Positions 29,701-37,700 of a stretch of DNA of 60,097 nucleotides are shown piece after piece. The DNA is from Pedobacter kyonggii (GTDB lineage Bacteria; Bacteroidota; Bacteroidia; Sphingobacteriales; Sphingobacteriaceae), in assembly GCF_004310665.1 (NCBI RefSeq), contig NZ_SIXF01000035.1:1-60097 (forward strand), given 5' to 3'. Below the pieces are notes generated by a model. The model saw nothing but the letters and a program-made list of their open reading frames with translations. It had not been told where the DNA came from and made no database searches. Position 1 is the stretch's first letter; every line of letters begins with the position of its first letter. The translations under genes and the position numbers were made by a program.

Positions 29701-30929
29701 ATGGCATTAGAATTTGTCTGTCTTATAGCACCGCCCTGATAAGCGTTTAATTGTGCAATCAAGTTGTTGGATTGTTGCGAAAAACCCGTAGCAGTAGTTC
29801 CTGCCGGCAAACCAGAAGTTCCACCGGTAATTAAATTATTGTTAAAAGGAACATTTTCGCCCAAATCCATCAAACCTAATACATCTCTGGAGTCGGTAGT
29901 ATTACCTGCCTTATTGGTAATCCATACCTCAATTTTAGTGATCTGGATCGGAGAGGTGATAATAGGTGCATTGGCGAGGTTTTTATTGTAGTTATTCCTA
30001 AAATATTGTGATAAAAAATAGTGTTTATTGGCCTCGTAGCTATCAATATTTACCGTGGTGGTATTTTGCTGCGCTCCGTTGGTAATTTTAATTTCCCGTG
30101 ATTGAGATTTTTGCTGAGTGTAAACACTTGTTACATTTAAACGCCCGAATTTTAATTGTGTTTTAATACCGAAAAGTGCCTGGGTTCCGGTAATTAAAGA
30201 GGTATTTAAAGGTAAGCTTACGTTACCCGCTTCAATTTTTTGGATAATATCATCAGGTCCGCCGATATAATCGAGCTTAATCTGATTTTCGAAATCAAAT
30301 TGAGCCTCGGTATTGTAATTGCTTTTGATTTTTAGTTTGGTTCCGATGTTTCCAACCAGATCCATCTGAATCCTTTGGTTAAAATCGAAATTGGTCTGTA
30401 CCCTTTGTCTTTCGTTAAAAAGCGGGTTTTCATTTTTATTTACCCGGCCTAAAAAGGTCAGTTCAGCTTCTCCGCGGGGCTGGATATCGATGGTTGTTCC
30501 CCCGAATAATTTTTCGAAAGCCTTACTATTTACCTGAATCTGAGGGATTATACCAGTGCTTCTGTAATCACTTACCTCCGCATTTGAAATGCTGCGCCAG
30601 TTACCCCGCTTTATCTCACTGTTAACCAATCGCTGGTACTCATCAATGGTTAAGTATTGTGTGTTTAAAACAAATTTTTCGCCAATTAATTCCTTTACCA
30701 CATACCGTTTATTCTTGGCGTCGTATTCTACAACACGTTTTAAATTGCTAGGTGCCGGATAAAACGGATTAACGGCCGGACTAAGCCCTAAATGCTCTTT
30801 CTCACGTAAACTAAAATTATTTTTTGGGGTAATAGTATCCGCTTTGCTTGGAACAACTTGAGAGAAAGCGTTTTGAGAAGCAATTAAGAAAAGAGGGATG
30901 AGAAACAGAAATGTAGATATTCTCTTCAA
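23730..30929 (-). CDS. sprA: SprA/Sov, giant outer-membrane translocon of the type IX secretion system
   Basis: 2399 residues, the expected giant size. It has a signal peptide (to about 23). Repeated segments typical of SprA are visible, including YLDDFEASRSVIDLKSAIAWQLSGTP, FIEFWVMDPFIY, and a C-terminal barrel ending NTSFSNFGFSLRFTLN. SprA forms the 36-strand outer-membrane pore through which T9SS cargo leaves the periplasm, and it is needed for gliding in motile relatives. The start lies 12 bases after the ruvA stop, so it is co-transcribed with maeB and ruvA. No T9SS cargo with an obvious C-terminal signal was seen in this window. Confidence 0.95.
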   Translation of the reverse strand: MKRISTFLFLIPLFLIASQNAFSQVVPSKADTITPKNNFSLREKEHLGLSPAVNPFYPAPSNLKRVVEYDAKNKRYVVKELIGEKFVLNTQYLTIDEYQRLVNSEIKRGNWRSISNAEVSDYRSTGIIPQIQVNSKAFEKLFGGTTIDIQPRGEAELTFLGRVNKNENPLFNERQRVQTNFDFNQRIQMDLVGNIGTKLKIKSNYNTEAQFDFENQIKLDYIGGPDDIIQKIEAGNVSLPLNTSLITGTQALFGIKTQLKFGRLNVTSVYTQQKSQSREIKITNGAQQNTTTVNIDSYEANKHYFLSQYFRNNYNKNLANAPIITSPIQITKIEVWITNKAGNTTDSRDVLGLMDLGENVPFNNNLITGGTSGLPAGTTATGFSQQSNNLIAQLNAYQGGAIRQTNSNAILSFFQTTPANSSNTDNFAKLVYARKLTEREFTFQPQLGYLSLNNPLNADEVLAVAYRYTYNGVEYQVGEFSTDVSFDAANPKVLYAKLLKNETTKIQLPTWDLMMKNIYSIGGYQISSQNFKLDIYRIDNETGVDNPVMTEGQNTANKQWIALTEFDRLNQQNERRPDGVFDFVATNNAFGSYSTTSNANQASMFGVGSNGQTSLVTNTNSGYITIDPANGRIIFPVIEPFGKDLAAKFLPSEQALINKYTFTALYDSTQTIARQLFQNQNRYTIKVNYQSDISSEFSLNAINVPEGSVKVFAGTMPLTEGIDFTVDYQGGRVSIINQALLVSGQPIRITTENSETFGLQQRSLFGTRLDYRVNNKLNLGGTIMNLTEKPLTQKVNIGEEPISNTIWGADINYSSPSRFLTKLVDKLPFISTKAPSSVTFYGEFAQLIPGHPRALNFAGSKNGVSYLDDFEASRSVIDLKSAIAWQLSGTPQLFSEFDKSNDLSYGYNRARIAFYNIDPTFYNSAASTTPANIRGNRGELSNHYVREVIEQEVFPFKETATGQALNITTFDVAYYPTVRGPYNFRPTDFRPDGTLLQPKNNWGGFQRKIETNDFEALNVGFIEFWVMDPFIYKPNSAGGDMYFNLGNISEDILKDGRKSLENGLPATNDPSKYDETAWGRVPKLQPVVQAFDNNASSRRAQDVGLDGLSDADEKVKFAAAITQIKSQLNATASAALDADPSSDNYAYFRGPALDQINAGILKRYEKYNGTEGNSKTSQQSQEELGLENSASTSLPDGEDINRDNNMTQSDEYFQYKVSMRPGDLNVGQNFITDKVTSQVRLANGNTQAVSWYQFRIPIGQYQEKVGGIQDFKSIRFFRMFMTNFTDTAVMRFAKLQLIRGEWREYNAANEAAQVIVDPSLPALTPDNSTIEVSTVNIEENGKRSPIPYVTPPGILRERDFSNYRGDTRLNEQSLSVIVKSLRDGYGRAAFKTAYSDFRSYKHLEMFIHAEAVNNQILNDNDVAAFLRIGTDNQDNYYEYVIPLKVTNPGTSDPDAIWPEANRMDIDLTLFQNAKLARNVAKQANGQPWPTNVPFTYTDGNRTIVVKGQPDMSKVRVYMVGIKNPLRAANDEQNDDGQDKNALVWFNELRLTEFDEKGGWAATGRLNLKLADFADVNISGSKSTIGFGSIDSKVSERNRADNVLLDVSSAMELGKFLPQKSGVKIPMFVSYSKQVSTPQYNPRTPDIELKNALNQSTKEQKDSILNFAQDYTVRRGINFTNVRKERTNNSKPVRLWDIENFAASYAYTQYNHRDFINQSSIQNTYRASLQYSYSKEAKTIAPFEKIIKSNMLALLKDFNFSIFPSAINFRIDVDRLYSENTLRNNDPNNTIGVYQSGYGTTFNKNFTMSRIYGVAWNLTRSLQLDFNATNYSIIDEPDGRLDGLKRDTVWQNLKRLGRTTDYNHNLNVTYNLPIDKIPGLNWITVKTRYGTNFNWQTEPLSTLRDPNINLGNTVQNSRTVQVNPTLNLTTLYNKFGFIRKAGNDQEGSGAKTFFINLLTSVKNVNASFVQTKGIFLPGYLPTTRYFGIDNVTGAPGLGFAFGSQRDIRDMALNNGWLTTDTLQNQLYVNTLREDFQLTGQVEPFKDLRITLKANKAQTRNFSTNFRYVASVSSFENLSAITTGDYSVSYIALGTAFKDSNASTVSSLFNQFMANRIIISRRLGAENPNSGGGNGGFADGYSKESQDVIISAFMAAYSGKDAGKTKMNAFPKIPLPNWSLTYSGLTRIPFIADKFSSVDIRHGYRSAYNINGFNSLLRYQETNGAVSSRDVNNNFLPEYQFAQVTISEYFSPLVGVDTRFKNNLTASFELNRSRLLGLSLSNSQLAQLSENNMVLGLGYRTNKFRFPFGWFKSLKMDNNMDFKLDVAIRDNKTVIYRADITEAEVSSGAKNITLRPSVDYVLNQKFNIKLFYDSNITKPYTSQTFNTSFSNFGFSLRFTLN

Positions 30930-30940
30930 AGGCAGTAGAT

Positions 30941-31525
30941 CTATAAAGTTTTTAAAGCTTGTTTAATTAGTTGCTCTACCGAAAGTGTTCCCTCTGTCAC
31001 TTTTAAAATCTGGTCTATAGTTTTTTCGGCGGTTTGTTTGGCGAATCCGAGCATTACCAATGCTGATAACGCTTCATCTTTAACAGTATTGTGTTGAGGC
31101 ATAGAAATTAATGAATCTGCCCCTTCTTTTTTTAGTTTGTCCTGTAGCTCTAAAACCAAGCGTTGTGCGGTTTTAGCTCCCAAGCCCTTAATTCTTTGAA
31201 TTAGAGGCAAATCTGCTTTAACAATTGCGGTCTGGATTTCAACCGGTGTGATAGATGATAAAATCATTCTACCAGTATTTGGTCCAATTCCCGATACGGA
31301 TATTAAGTGTAAAAATAAACGGCGTTCGCCTTCATCGGCGAAGCCGTATAATGTATGTGCATCTTCTTTTACATGCAGCCAAGTGTATAGTTTACACCTT
31401 TCTGTATCAGCTAAAGCGCTGTATGTATTTAAAGAAATATTTATATGATAGCCTATACCTCCGGCTTCAACCACAACATATGCTGGGTTTTTGAATGTCA
31501 ATTTACCATCAATATAGGCGTACAT
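30941..31525 (-). CDS. ruvA: Holliday junction helicase subunit RuvA
   Basis: 194 residues, normal length. An N-terminal OB fold (MYAYIDGKLTFKNPAYVVVE, about 1-62), then tandem helix-hairpin-helix motifs (LISVSGIGPNTGRMIL, about 74-89; IQRIKGLGAKTAQRLVLEL, about 108-126), and a C-terminal RuvB-binding domain (about 145-194). RuvA tetramers hold the four-way junction while RuvB drives branch migration. It lies 6 bases downstream of maeB. Confidence 0.97.
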   Translation of the reverse strand: MYAYIDGKLTFKNPAYVVVEAGGIGYHINISLNTYSALADTERCKLYTWLHVKEDAHTLYGFADEGERRLFLHLISVSGIGPNTGRMILSSITPVEIQTAIVKADLPLIQRIKGLGAKTAQRLVLELQDKLKKEGADSLISMPQHNTVKDEALSALVMLGFAKQTAEKTIDQILKVTEGTLSVEQLIKQALKTL

Positions 31526-31531
31526 GTAATT

Positions 31532-33874
31532 CTACTTTTTAGTTGTTTTTCCAAATATACCTTTTCGTTTCGATGTTGCAATTTCTTCTTTTGCTTGCAC
31601 ATCTACAACAGCAATGGTAACCATATTGACGATTTCGCGCACAGAACTACCTAATTGAACAATATGAACAGGTTTATTCAGCCCTAACAAGATCGGACCA
31701 ACCGCTTCGGCACCGCCTAACTCTTGTAACAATTTGTATGCAATGTTTCCAGACTCCAGATTTGGGAACACCAAAGTGTTAGCCGGAGCATCGGCCAAAG
31801 TGCTAAATGGAAAATTATCTTTTAGTAACTCGTTGTTGATGGCAAAGTTTCCTTGCATCTCTCCATCTACAATTACCTCTGGATGATTTTTATGCAGGAG
31901 TTTAACCGTTTCTCTTACTTTATTTGGTGTTACCCCATCGTTCGAACCAAAGTTTGAATACGATAATAAAGCAATGCGGGGTTTGATGTTAAATTGCTTA
32001 ACAGATTTATCAAGCAATAAAGTAATATCTACCAGCTCTTCTGCCGTTGGATCTACGTTTACAGTGGTATCGCCGAAGAAAACAGGACCTTTTTTGGTCA
32101 TCATCATGTACATACCAGCAACGCGTTTTACACTTGGATCAACACCGATTACATGTAAAGCAGGCTTAATGGTAGATCCATAATTTTTGGTCAGACCCGA
32201 AATCATCGCGTCCGCATCGCCAAACTCAACCATCGATGCACCATAGTAATTACGGTCCCTCAATAATTTAGTGGCATCAGTTAAAGAAACCCCTTTACGC
32301 TGACGTTTTTGATAAAGCGCCTCAGCATATTGTTTGGTTTTATCAGGATTTTGCATCTGATCGATGATCTCTACACCATCTAACTCTAAACCGTGCTCAT
32401 CAATAATCGCCTGTATTTTATCTTTATTTCCTAAAAGAATTGGAATGGCGATATTCTCGTCGTTAACAATCTGTGCGGCCTTTAAAATTTTATAATTATC
32501 GGCTTCAGCAAATACAACTCTTTTTGGATCTGTTTTAGCTTTGGTTGTGATGGCACGCATAATGGCATCATCCAAGCCCAGGCGTTTTCTCAGTTCTTCG
32601 CTATAGGCATCCCAATCGGTAATAGTTTTGCGGGCTACACCACTTTCAATTGCTGCTTTTGCAACCGCAATAGAAACCTCTGTAATTAACCTGAAATCTA
32701 CAGGTTTTGGAATAATATATTCTTTACCAAATTTAAGGTTACGGGCATTGTAAGCTAAGTTTACAGCTTCGGGAACCGATTTTTTAGCTAATTCTGCAAT
32801 GGCTTTAACGGCAGCGATTTTCATCGGCTCGTTAATTCCTGTTGCACGAACATCAAGCGCACCCCGGAAAATGTAAGGGAAACCTAAAACGTTATTCACC
32901 TGGTTCGGATAATCAGAACGGCCTGTAGCCATAATAATATCTTTACGGGTTTTAATCGCCAGTTCGTAGGCAATCTCCGGATTAGGATTGGCCATCGCAA
33001 AAACGATAGGGTTTTTGGCCATCGAAGTCAGCATTTCTGCCGTAACACAATCTGCTGATGAAAGACCGATAAATACATCAGAATCTTTCATGGCTTCGGC
33101 CAAAGTATTGATTTTTCTATCGGTAGCAAATTCAGCTTTAATATCATCCAGTACTTCGCGGTCTTTACGGATCACACCAGAACGGTCGCACATAACGATG
33201 TTCTCTTTTTTAGCACCCAAAGAAACGTAAAGTTTGGTACAAGAAATTGCAGCGGCACCAGCACCATTAACTACAATTTTGATCTTATCCATTTTTTTCT
33301 TGAAGATTTCGCAAGCGTTCAACAATGCCGCAGCCGAAATAATCGCTGTACCATGTTGATCATCGTGCATTACCGGAATGTTCATTTCTTCCTTTAAGCG
33401 ACGCTCAATTTCGAAACATTCTGGTGCTTTAATATCTTCTAAGTTAACACCACCAAATGTTGGCTCCAAAGCCTTGACAATTTTCACAAAATCATCAACA
33501 TTTTTGGTGTCTAACTCTAAATCAAATACATCAATATCAGCAAATATCTTGAAAAGTAAACCTTTTCCTTCCATTACTGGTTTTCCGGCTTCGGGGCCAA
33601 TATCGCCTAAACCTAAAACGGCTGTACCGTTACTGATTACCGCAACCAGGTTGCCCTTTGCGGTATATTTATAAACATCTTCTTTATTTTCTGCAATCTT
33701 CAAACACGGCTCTGCAACGCCAGGGGAATACGCTAAAGTTAAATCTCTTTGCGATGTTGTAGGTTTTGTGGGTACTACTTGTATCTTTCCTGGACGGCCT
33801 TGCGAGTGGTAATCAAGCGCATCTTGCTTTCTAGTGGTCTTACTCATTACGTAACTTATTAGTGACGGGGGCAA
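31532..33874 (-). CDS. maeB: NADP-dependent malic enzyme with C-terminal phosphotransacetylase-like domain
   Basis: 780 residues. The N-terminal malic-enzyme region carries [12 protein letters not shown] (about 45-56), [20 protein letters not shown] (about 148-167) and a Rossmann motif [12 protein letters not shown] (about 180). The C-terminal part (about 440-765) resembles phosphotransacetylase and is usually regulatory in this type. It converts malate to pyruvate and CO2 with NADPH formation. The first residues (MPPSLISY) may be upstream of the real start; the Met at codon 10 ([14 protein letters not shown]) is the more usual N-terminus. It heads the maeB-ruvA-sprA operon. Confidence 0.93.
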   Translation of the reverse strand: MPPSLISYVMSKTTRKQDALDYHSQGRPGKIQVVPTKPTTSQRDLTLAYSPGVAEPCLKIAENKEDVYKYTAKGNLVAVISNGTAVLGLGDIGPEAGKPVMEGKGLLFKIFADIDVFDLELDTKNVDDFVKIVKALEPTFGGVNLEDIKAPECFEIERRLKEEMNIPVMHDDQHGTAIISAAALLNACEIFKKKMDKIKIVVNGAGAAAISCTKLYVSLGAKKENIVMCDRSGVIRKDREVLDDIKAEFATDRKINTLAEAMKDSDVFIGLSSADCVTAEMLTSMAKNPIVFAMANPNPEIAYELAIKTRKDIIMATGRSDYPNQVNNVLGFPYIFRGALDVRATGINEPMKIAAVKAIAELAKKSVPEAVNLAYNARNLKFGKEYIIPKPVDFRLITEVSIAVAKAAIESGVARKTITDWDAYSEELRKRLGLDDAIMRAITTKAKTDPKRVVFAEADNYKILKAAQIVNDENIAIPILLGNKDKIQAIIDEHGLELDGVEIIDQMQNPDKTKQYAEALYQKRQRKGVSLTDATKLLRDRNYYGASMVEFGDADAMISGLTKNYGSTIKPALHVIGVDPSVKRVAGMYMMMTKKGPVFFGDTTVNVDPTAEELVDITLLLDKSVKQFNIKPRIALLSYSNFGSNDGVTPNKVRETVKLLHKNHPEVIVDGEMQGNFAINNELLKDNFPFSTLADAPANTLVFPNLESGNIAYKLLQELGGAEAVGPILLGLNKPVHIVQLGSSVREIVNMVTIAVVDVQAKEEIATSKRKGIFGKTTKK

Positions 33875-34036
33875 AGGTACAATTCTTTTTATGAGGCATA
33901 AAATAAAAAGCCCTTCAAAAAAGTTAAATAAGACGTTACACTAAGCTACCGTTATACTAATTGGGTTAAACCAAGCATTGTTGATAGAATTTCAAATTAT
34001 TTGATCAAGAAATGAATGCATTGCCAGGTTATCCTG

Positions 34037-35440
34037 TTATCCCTTACTGATTTTCAGAATCATCCCTACTTGCAAACCAGATTTTGATAGATGGTTATCT
34101 CTTCTGATGCTCTGAACGGTTGCACCGTCAAATTTTTCTGCAATTTCAGACAGGGTATCGCCGGTTTTAACCTTGTAACTTAAAAACGACGATGGTGCTT
34201 TTAATGGCATCCGGTTTTTGGCATAAATCTTTAGTCTTTGTCCTGGCACTAGTGTTTTACTTTTTAAACCGTTCCAAACCCTTAAATCCTGCACCTCTAC
34301 ACCATATTTATCGGCAACAGCTGTTAAGCTCTGTCCTGAGGTAACTTTATGATAAACCACGGAGGATGTAGTTATACTTTTGTTTTTTTTCTTTCTTAAA
34401 TCTCTTGCATCATCGGTACTGGCGGCCACTACTTTCATGTTCACATCCACTTCCTGATTGTTTAACACATCATAAATACCTGCGTAATCGATATCCCTTA
34501 ACTTTGGCATTACAATACGCTTCGGCTCATCATCGGTACCATTTACAATCTTTTTCTTGTACGATGGGTTTAAGGCCATGATCGCTGCTTCATCAATATT
34601 TAACACCTTTGCAAGTGTAGATAGCGACACGAAACGGGTGGTTTGAACAGTATCAGTTTTTAAGAACATTCCCGGGGCGTGCGCGGTAATCTGATGTTTG
34701 CCAGAATAATTCATTACATAAACCGCAGCAATAAATGCCGGCACATAATTTCTGGTTTCTTTAGGTAAAAACTGTCTGATTACCCAAAAATCCCTGGATC
34801 CCGCTTTATCAATGGCCCGGTTAACATTCCCCTTTCCGCAGTTATAAGCGGCAATAGCCAAAAGCCAATCGCCAAGCTCTTCAAAAGCATCTCTAAAATA
34901 GGCTGCCGCTGCATAACTGGCCTGGATGGGATCTTTACGTTCATCCACAAAGTTATCCATCTTTAGACCATAAGCTTTACCAGTGCCGAACATAAACTGC
35001 CAGATACCCGTTGCCCCTACTCTGGAAATGGCATGCGGATTCATCTGTGATTCGACGATCGTTAAATATTTTATTTCCTGCGGAATATTATAATCTTTTA
35101 AGGCTTTGTCAAAAATCGGGAAGTAATAGCTTGATAAGCCGATCATTTTCCCGAACATATCTTTACGCTTGGCATAAATATCGATATACTGCTGAACGTA
35201 CTCGTTGTAAGGAAGAGGTACTGTTTTAGTGATAGAATCGAGCCTGAGTTTATAGATAAAGTTCTGGCCCATGGTTAATGGGTTTTCTGAAACAGCCGGT
35301 ACAGCTACGGTATCAGTATTAATAAAAATGTTGTTGTGAATCTTCGGAAGGCTATCCAGTTTGAGCATTTGTTGCGCAGAAGCGGAAGAAATGTATCCTA
35401 AACAAGCGCAAATTGAAGCAAAAAGTAATTTTTTAATCAT
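34037..35440 (-). CDS. mltD: Membrane-bound lytic murein transglycosylase D-like protein with two LysM domains
   Basis: 467 residues. Signal peptide to about 22 (SASAQ). The transglycosylase domain (about 90-240) has the catalytic Glu in TIVESQMNPHAISRVGATG and the family block IWQFMFGTGKAYGL. Two peptidoglycan-binding LysM domains sit at about 363-410 (HKVTSGQSLTAVADKYGV) and 420-466 (YKVKTGDTLSEIAEKFDG). It cleaves glycan strands, leaving anhydro-muramic ends, during wall turnover. It stands alone, 162 bases after maeB on the same strand. Confidence 0.9.
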   Translation of the reverse strand: MIKKLLFASICACLGYISSASAQQMLKLDSLPKIHNNIFINTDTVAVPAVSENPLTMGQNFIYKLRLDSITKTVPLPYNEYVQQYIDIYAKRKDMFGKMIGLSSYYFPIFDKALKDYNIPQEIKYLTIVESQMNPHAISRVGATGIWQFMFGTGKAYGLKMDNFVDERKDPIQASYAAAAYFRDAFEELGDWLLAIAAYNCGKGNVNRAIDKAGSRDFWVIRQFLPKETRNYVPAFIAAVYVMNYSGKHQITAHAPGMFLKTDTVQTTRFVSLSTLAKVLNIDEAAIMALNPSYKKKIVNGTDDEPKRIVMPKLRDIDYAGIYDVLNNQEVDVNMKVVAASTDDARDLRKKKNKSITTSSVVYHKVTSGQSLTAVADKYGVEVQDLRVWNGLKSKTLVPGQRLKIYAKNRMPLKAPSSFLSYKVKTGDTLSEIAEKFDGATVQSIRRDNHLSKSGLQVGMILKISKG

Positions 35441-35645
35441 GGGCTATTGGTTCAAATTTTCATTAACCGTGGCTTGTATTCACAAACCTTTTTACAGACT
35501 CATCTTTTCATAAAAAGGAAAAGAGTAAGAATCTGCGAAACTTCCAGACAATGCCTAGAAAAACAATTAATAAATGCCATTGCCATACTTAACTATAATG
35601 CTTTTTTGCATTAAGATTGCTTTGTACCTCGCAATGACGATAAAA

Positions 35646-37064
35646 CTATGATAAAAATGCCTGAGAAAAAGCCAAAAGCTTATCTTCCTCAAAATGTTTG
35701 GCTGTAAATTGTATACTTAACGGCAATCCTGCTGCATTATTGCCTAATGGCAAAGCAATAGCCGGATTTCCACTTAAAGAAGGCAATACGGTAAAAATAT
35801 CAGCCATATACATCACAATTGCATCCTGAACATTATCGCCAATTTTAAAAGCTGCTGTTGGTGCCACAGGAGAAAGAATTAAATCATAATCCTGAAACAA
35901 AACATCCATTTTTTCTCTGATTAATCGGCGAACCTGCTGTGCTTTTTGATAATAAGCATCGTAATATCCTGCACTTAAAACAAAAGTACCTAAAAGGATG
36001 CGGCGTTTTACTTCCTCGCCAAAACCTTCGGCGCGTGATAATTTATAAAGTTCATTTAACGATTTTGCCTCTAGGTTACGGTGTCCATAATGAACGCCGT
36101 CATATCGCGAAAGATTTGAAGAGGCTTCGGCCGTAGTTAAGATATAATAGGCCGGAACCAGATAATCCAACAGATCAAAAGAAACATACTCAACAGTATG
36201 TCCATTAGCCTTGAGCTGCTCGATTGATTTTAAGATAGCCGATTTGATTTCGGGATCGAGGGCTTCGCTCTCAATAGTTTCTTTTAATACCGCTATTTTG
36301 TGTTTTTTATGTTCGTTCAAATGAGCAGAATAGTCGGGCACTGCATATGGAGAAACTGTAGAATCGTAATCATCCGCACCAGCTAAAACCTGTAAAAGCA
36401 ATGCAGCATCTTCTACTGAAGATGTAATTGGTCCAACCTGATCGAAAGAGGAAGCATAGGCAATAACACCATACCTTGATATACGGCCATAAGTAGGTTT
36501 AAGCCCAATTTGACCGCAAAATGCAGCTGGTTGTCTTACCGAACCACCGGTATCGGTTCCCAGGGCAGATAAACACATATCGGCCTGAACGGCTACAGCT
36601 GAGCCACCTGAAGACCCACCAGGGACAAGGTCGGGATTTGCAGCATTTTTAGCAACCCCATAGTATGAAGTTTCATTAGAGCCACCCATAGCAAACTCAT
36701 CACAGTTTAAACGGCCGATAATAACGGCATCTTCCTGTAGCAATCGCTGCACAACGGTAGAAGAATATGGAGATACAAAGCCTTCGAGCATTTTTGACGA
36801 TGCGGTAACGATATGGTCTTTATAACAGATATTATCTTTAATACCAATTACCATTCCTGCAAGTTTACCTGCTGTACCTTCTTCTATTTTTTGCTGTACC
36901 GCTTTCGCCTGAACTTCGGCCGATAAAAAAAACACCTCATTAAATGCATTGAGGTGTTCATTATTTTCAATTTGCTTAAAATAATAAGCCAATAAATCGG
37001 GTAAAGTTAATTGCTTTTGCGCAATGAGTGTTTGAATCTCTTTAAGAGAGCTGTATTTCTTCAA
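35646..37064 (-). CDS. gatA: Asp-tRNA(Asn)/Glu-tRNA(Gln) amidotransferase subunit A
   Basis: 472 residues, an amidase-signature enzyme. The catalytic Lys-Ser-Ser triad is visible: GIKDNICY (Lys about 74), PGGSSGGSA (about 148-156) and GTDTGGSVRQPAAFCG (about 170-185). It releases ammonia from glutamine so that GatB can amidate mischarged Asp-tRNA(Asn) or Glu-tRNA(Gln). gatB and gatC are not in the window. It lies 18 bases downstream of a tatA-like gene, so the tat genes and gatA may share a transcript. Confidence 0.94.
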   Translation of the reverse strand: MKKYSSLKEIQTLIAQKQLTLPDLLAYYFKQIENNEHLNAFNEVFFLSAEVQAKAVQQKIEEGTAGKLAGMVIGIKDNICYKDHIVTASSKMLEGFVSPYSSTVVQRLLQEDAVIIGRLNCDEFAMGGSNETSYYGVAKNAANPDLVPGGSSGGSAVAVQADMCLSALGTDTGGSVRQPAAFCGQIGLKPTYGRISRYGVIAYASSFDQVGPITSSVEDAALLLQVLAGADDYDSTVSPYAVPDYSAHLNEHKKHKIAVLKETIESEALDPEIKSAILKSIEQLKANGHTVEYVSFDLLDYLVPAYYILTTAEASSNLSRYDGVHYGHRNLEAKSLNELYKLSRAEGFGEEVKRRILLGTFVLSAGYYDAYYQKAQQVRRLIREKMDVLFQDYDLILSPVAPTAAFKIGDNVQDAIVMYMADIFTVLPSLSGNPAIALPLGNNAAGLPLSIQFTAKHFEEDKLLAFSQAFLS

Positions 37065-37082
37065 AACTAAAAATTATTGCAA

Positions 37083-37283
37083 TTAAACGGTTTTATCACG
37101 GTTAGACGGATCTACCTGTTCCCCATCAACGCCATCTTTACCATCTTTAAATTCTTTAACACCCTTACCTAAACCTCTCATTAGTTCAGGAATTTTTTTA
37201 CCACCAAATAATAACAATACCACTACCGCAATAATGATAATTTCTGGTGTTCCAAGCATTGCTGCTATTGTTGTATTTAACAT
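37083..37283 (-). CDS. tatA: Twin-arginine translocase subunit TatA/TatE (copy 1)
   Basis: 66 residues: a short N-terminal membrane helix ([26 protein letters not shown] region), the hinge GGKKIPEL, an amphipathic helix ([12 protein letters not shown]) and an acidic tail. TatA oligomerises to open the path for folded Tat substrates. The window contains at least one Tat-signal protein (575-1780). The second tatA-like gene starts 10 bases upstream. Confidence 0.9.
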   Translation of the reverse strand: MLNTTIAAMLGTPEIIIIAVVVLLLFGGKKIPELMRGLGKGVKEFKDGKDGVDGEQVDPSNRDKTV

Positions 37284-37293
37284 AACTTTTTGT

Positions 37294-37656
37294 TTAAACT
37301 TTTTCTTTGTTAGTTATAATTTCTTCGTCAACAGGTGTGCTGGTTTCAGTATGAGCTGCACTTGCCTCTGCCTTTTCATCAACAGGCGATTCTTCTGTTG
37401 GATGATGGCGCTGACTATGGTTTACCGCTGTTTCTTCTGCTTCTTCTTTATCTAAATCCATTGCATTGATATTCCTATGGATTTCACGCTTAACACCATC
37501 AGAGGCATCTTTGAATTCTCTGATCCCCTTCCCTAGTCCTCTTGCAAGTTCAGGCAATTTTTTACCTCCGAACAACAATAGAACCACCACTAAAATGAGT
37601 ACGATCTCTGATCCACCCATGTTTAAAAACTCTAATAACGTGCCTTGATACATCAC
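37294..37656 (-). CDS. tatA: TatA/TatB-like translocase subunit with long charged tail (copy 2)
   Basis: 120 residues. Membrane helix ([21 protein letters not shown]), hinge and amphipathic helix ([20 protein letters not shown]), then an acidic, Thr/Glu-rich tail of about 65 residues. The membrane helix resembles TatA rather than TatB, since it lacks the TatB-type Glu-Pro pattern. The start could be one of the two adjacent Met codons or the internal MGGSEI (codon 13). It lies directly upstream of copy 1 in one operon. Confidence 0.85.
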   Translation of the reverse strand: MMYQGTLLEFLNMGGSEIVLILVVVLLLFGGKKLPELARGLGKGIREFKDASDGVKREIHRNINAMDLDKEEAEETAVNHSQRHHPTEESPVDEKAEASAAHTETSTPVDEEIITNKEKV

Positions 37657-37700
37657 TAATATAATTTATACAAATATAGACATTTTAACTTGTCTTAAGT

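Noticed and set aside
35599-35616. TAATGC-T6-GCATTA hairpin as a gatA terminator
   Set aside because: Short, AT-rich stem in low-complexity DNA and no T run in the right place; not strong enough to annotate.
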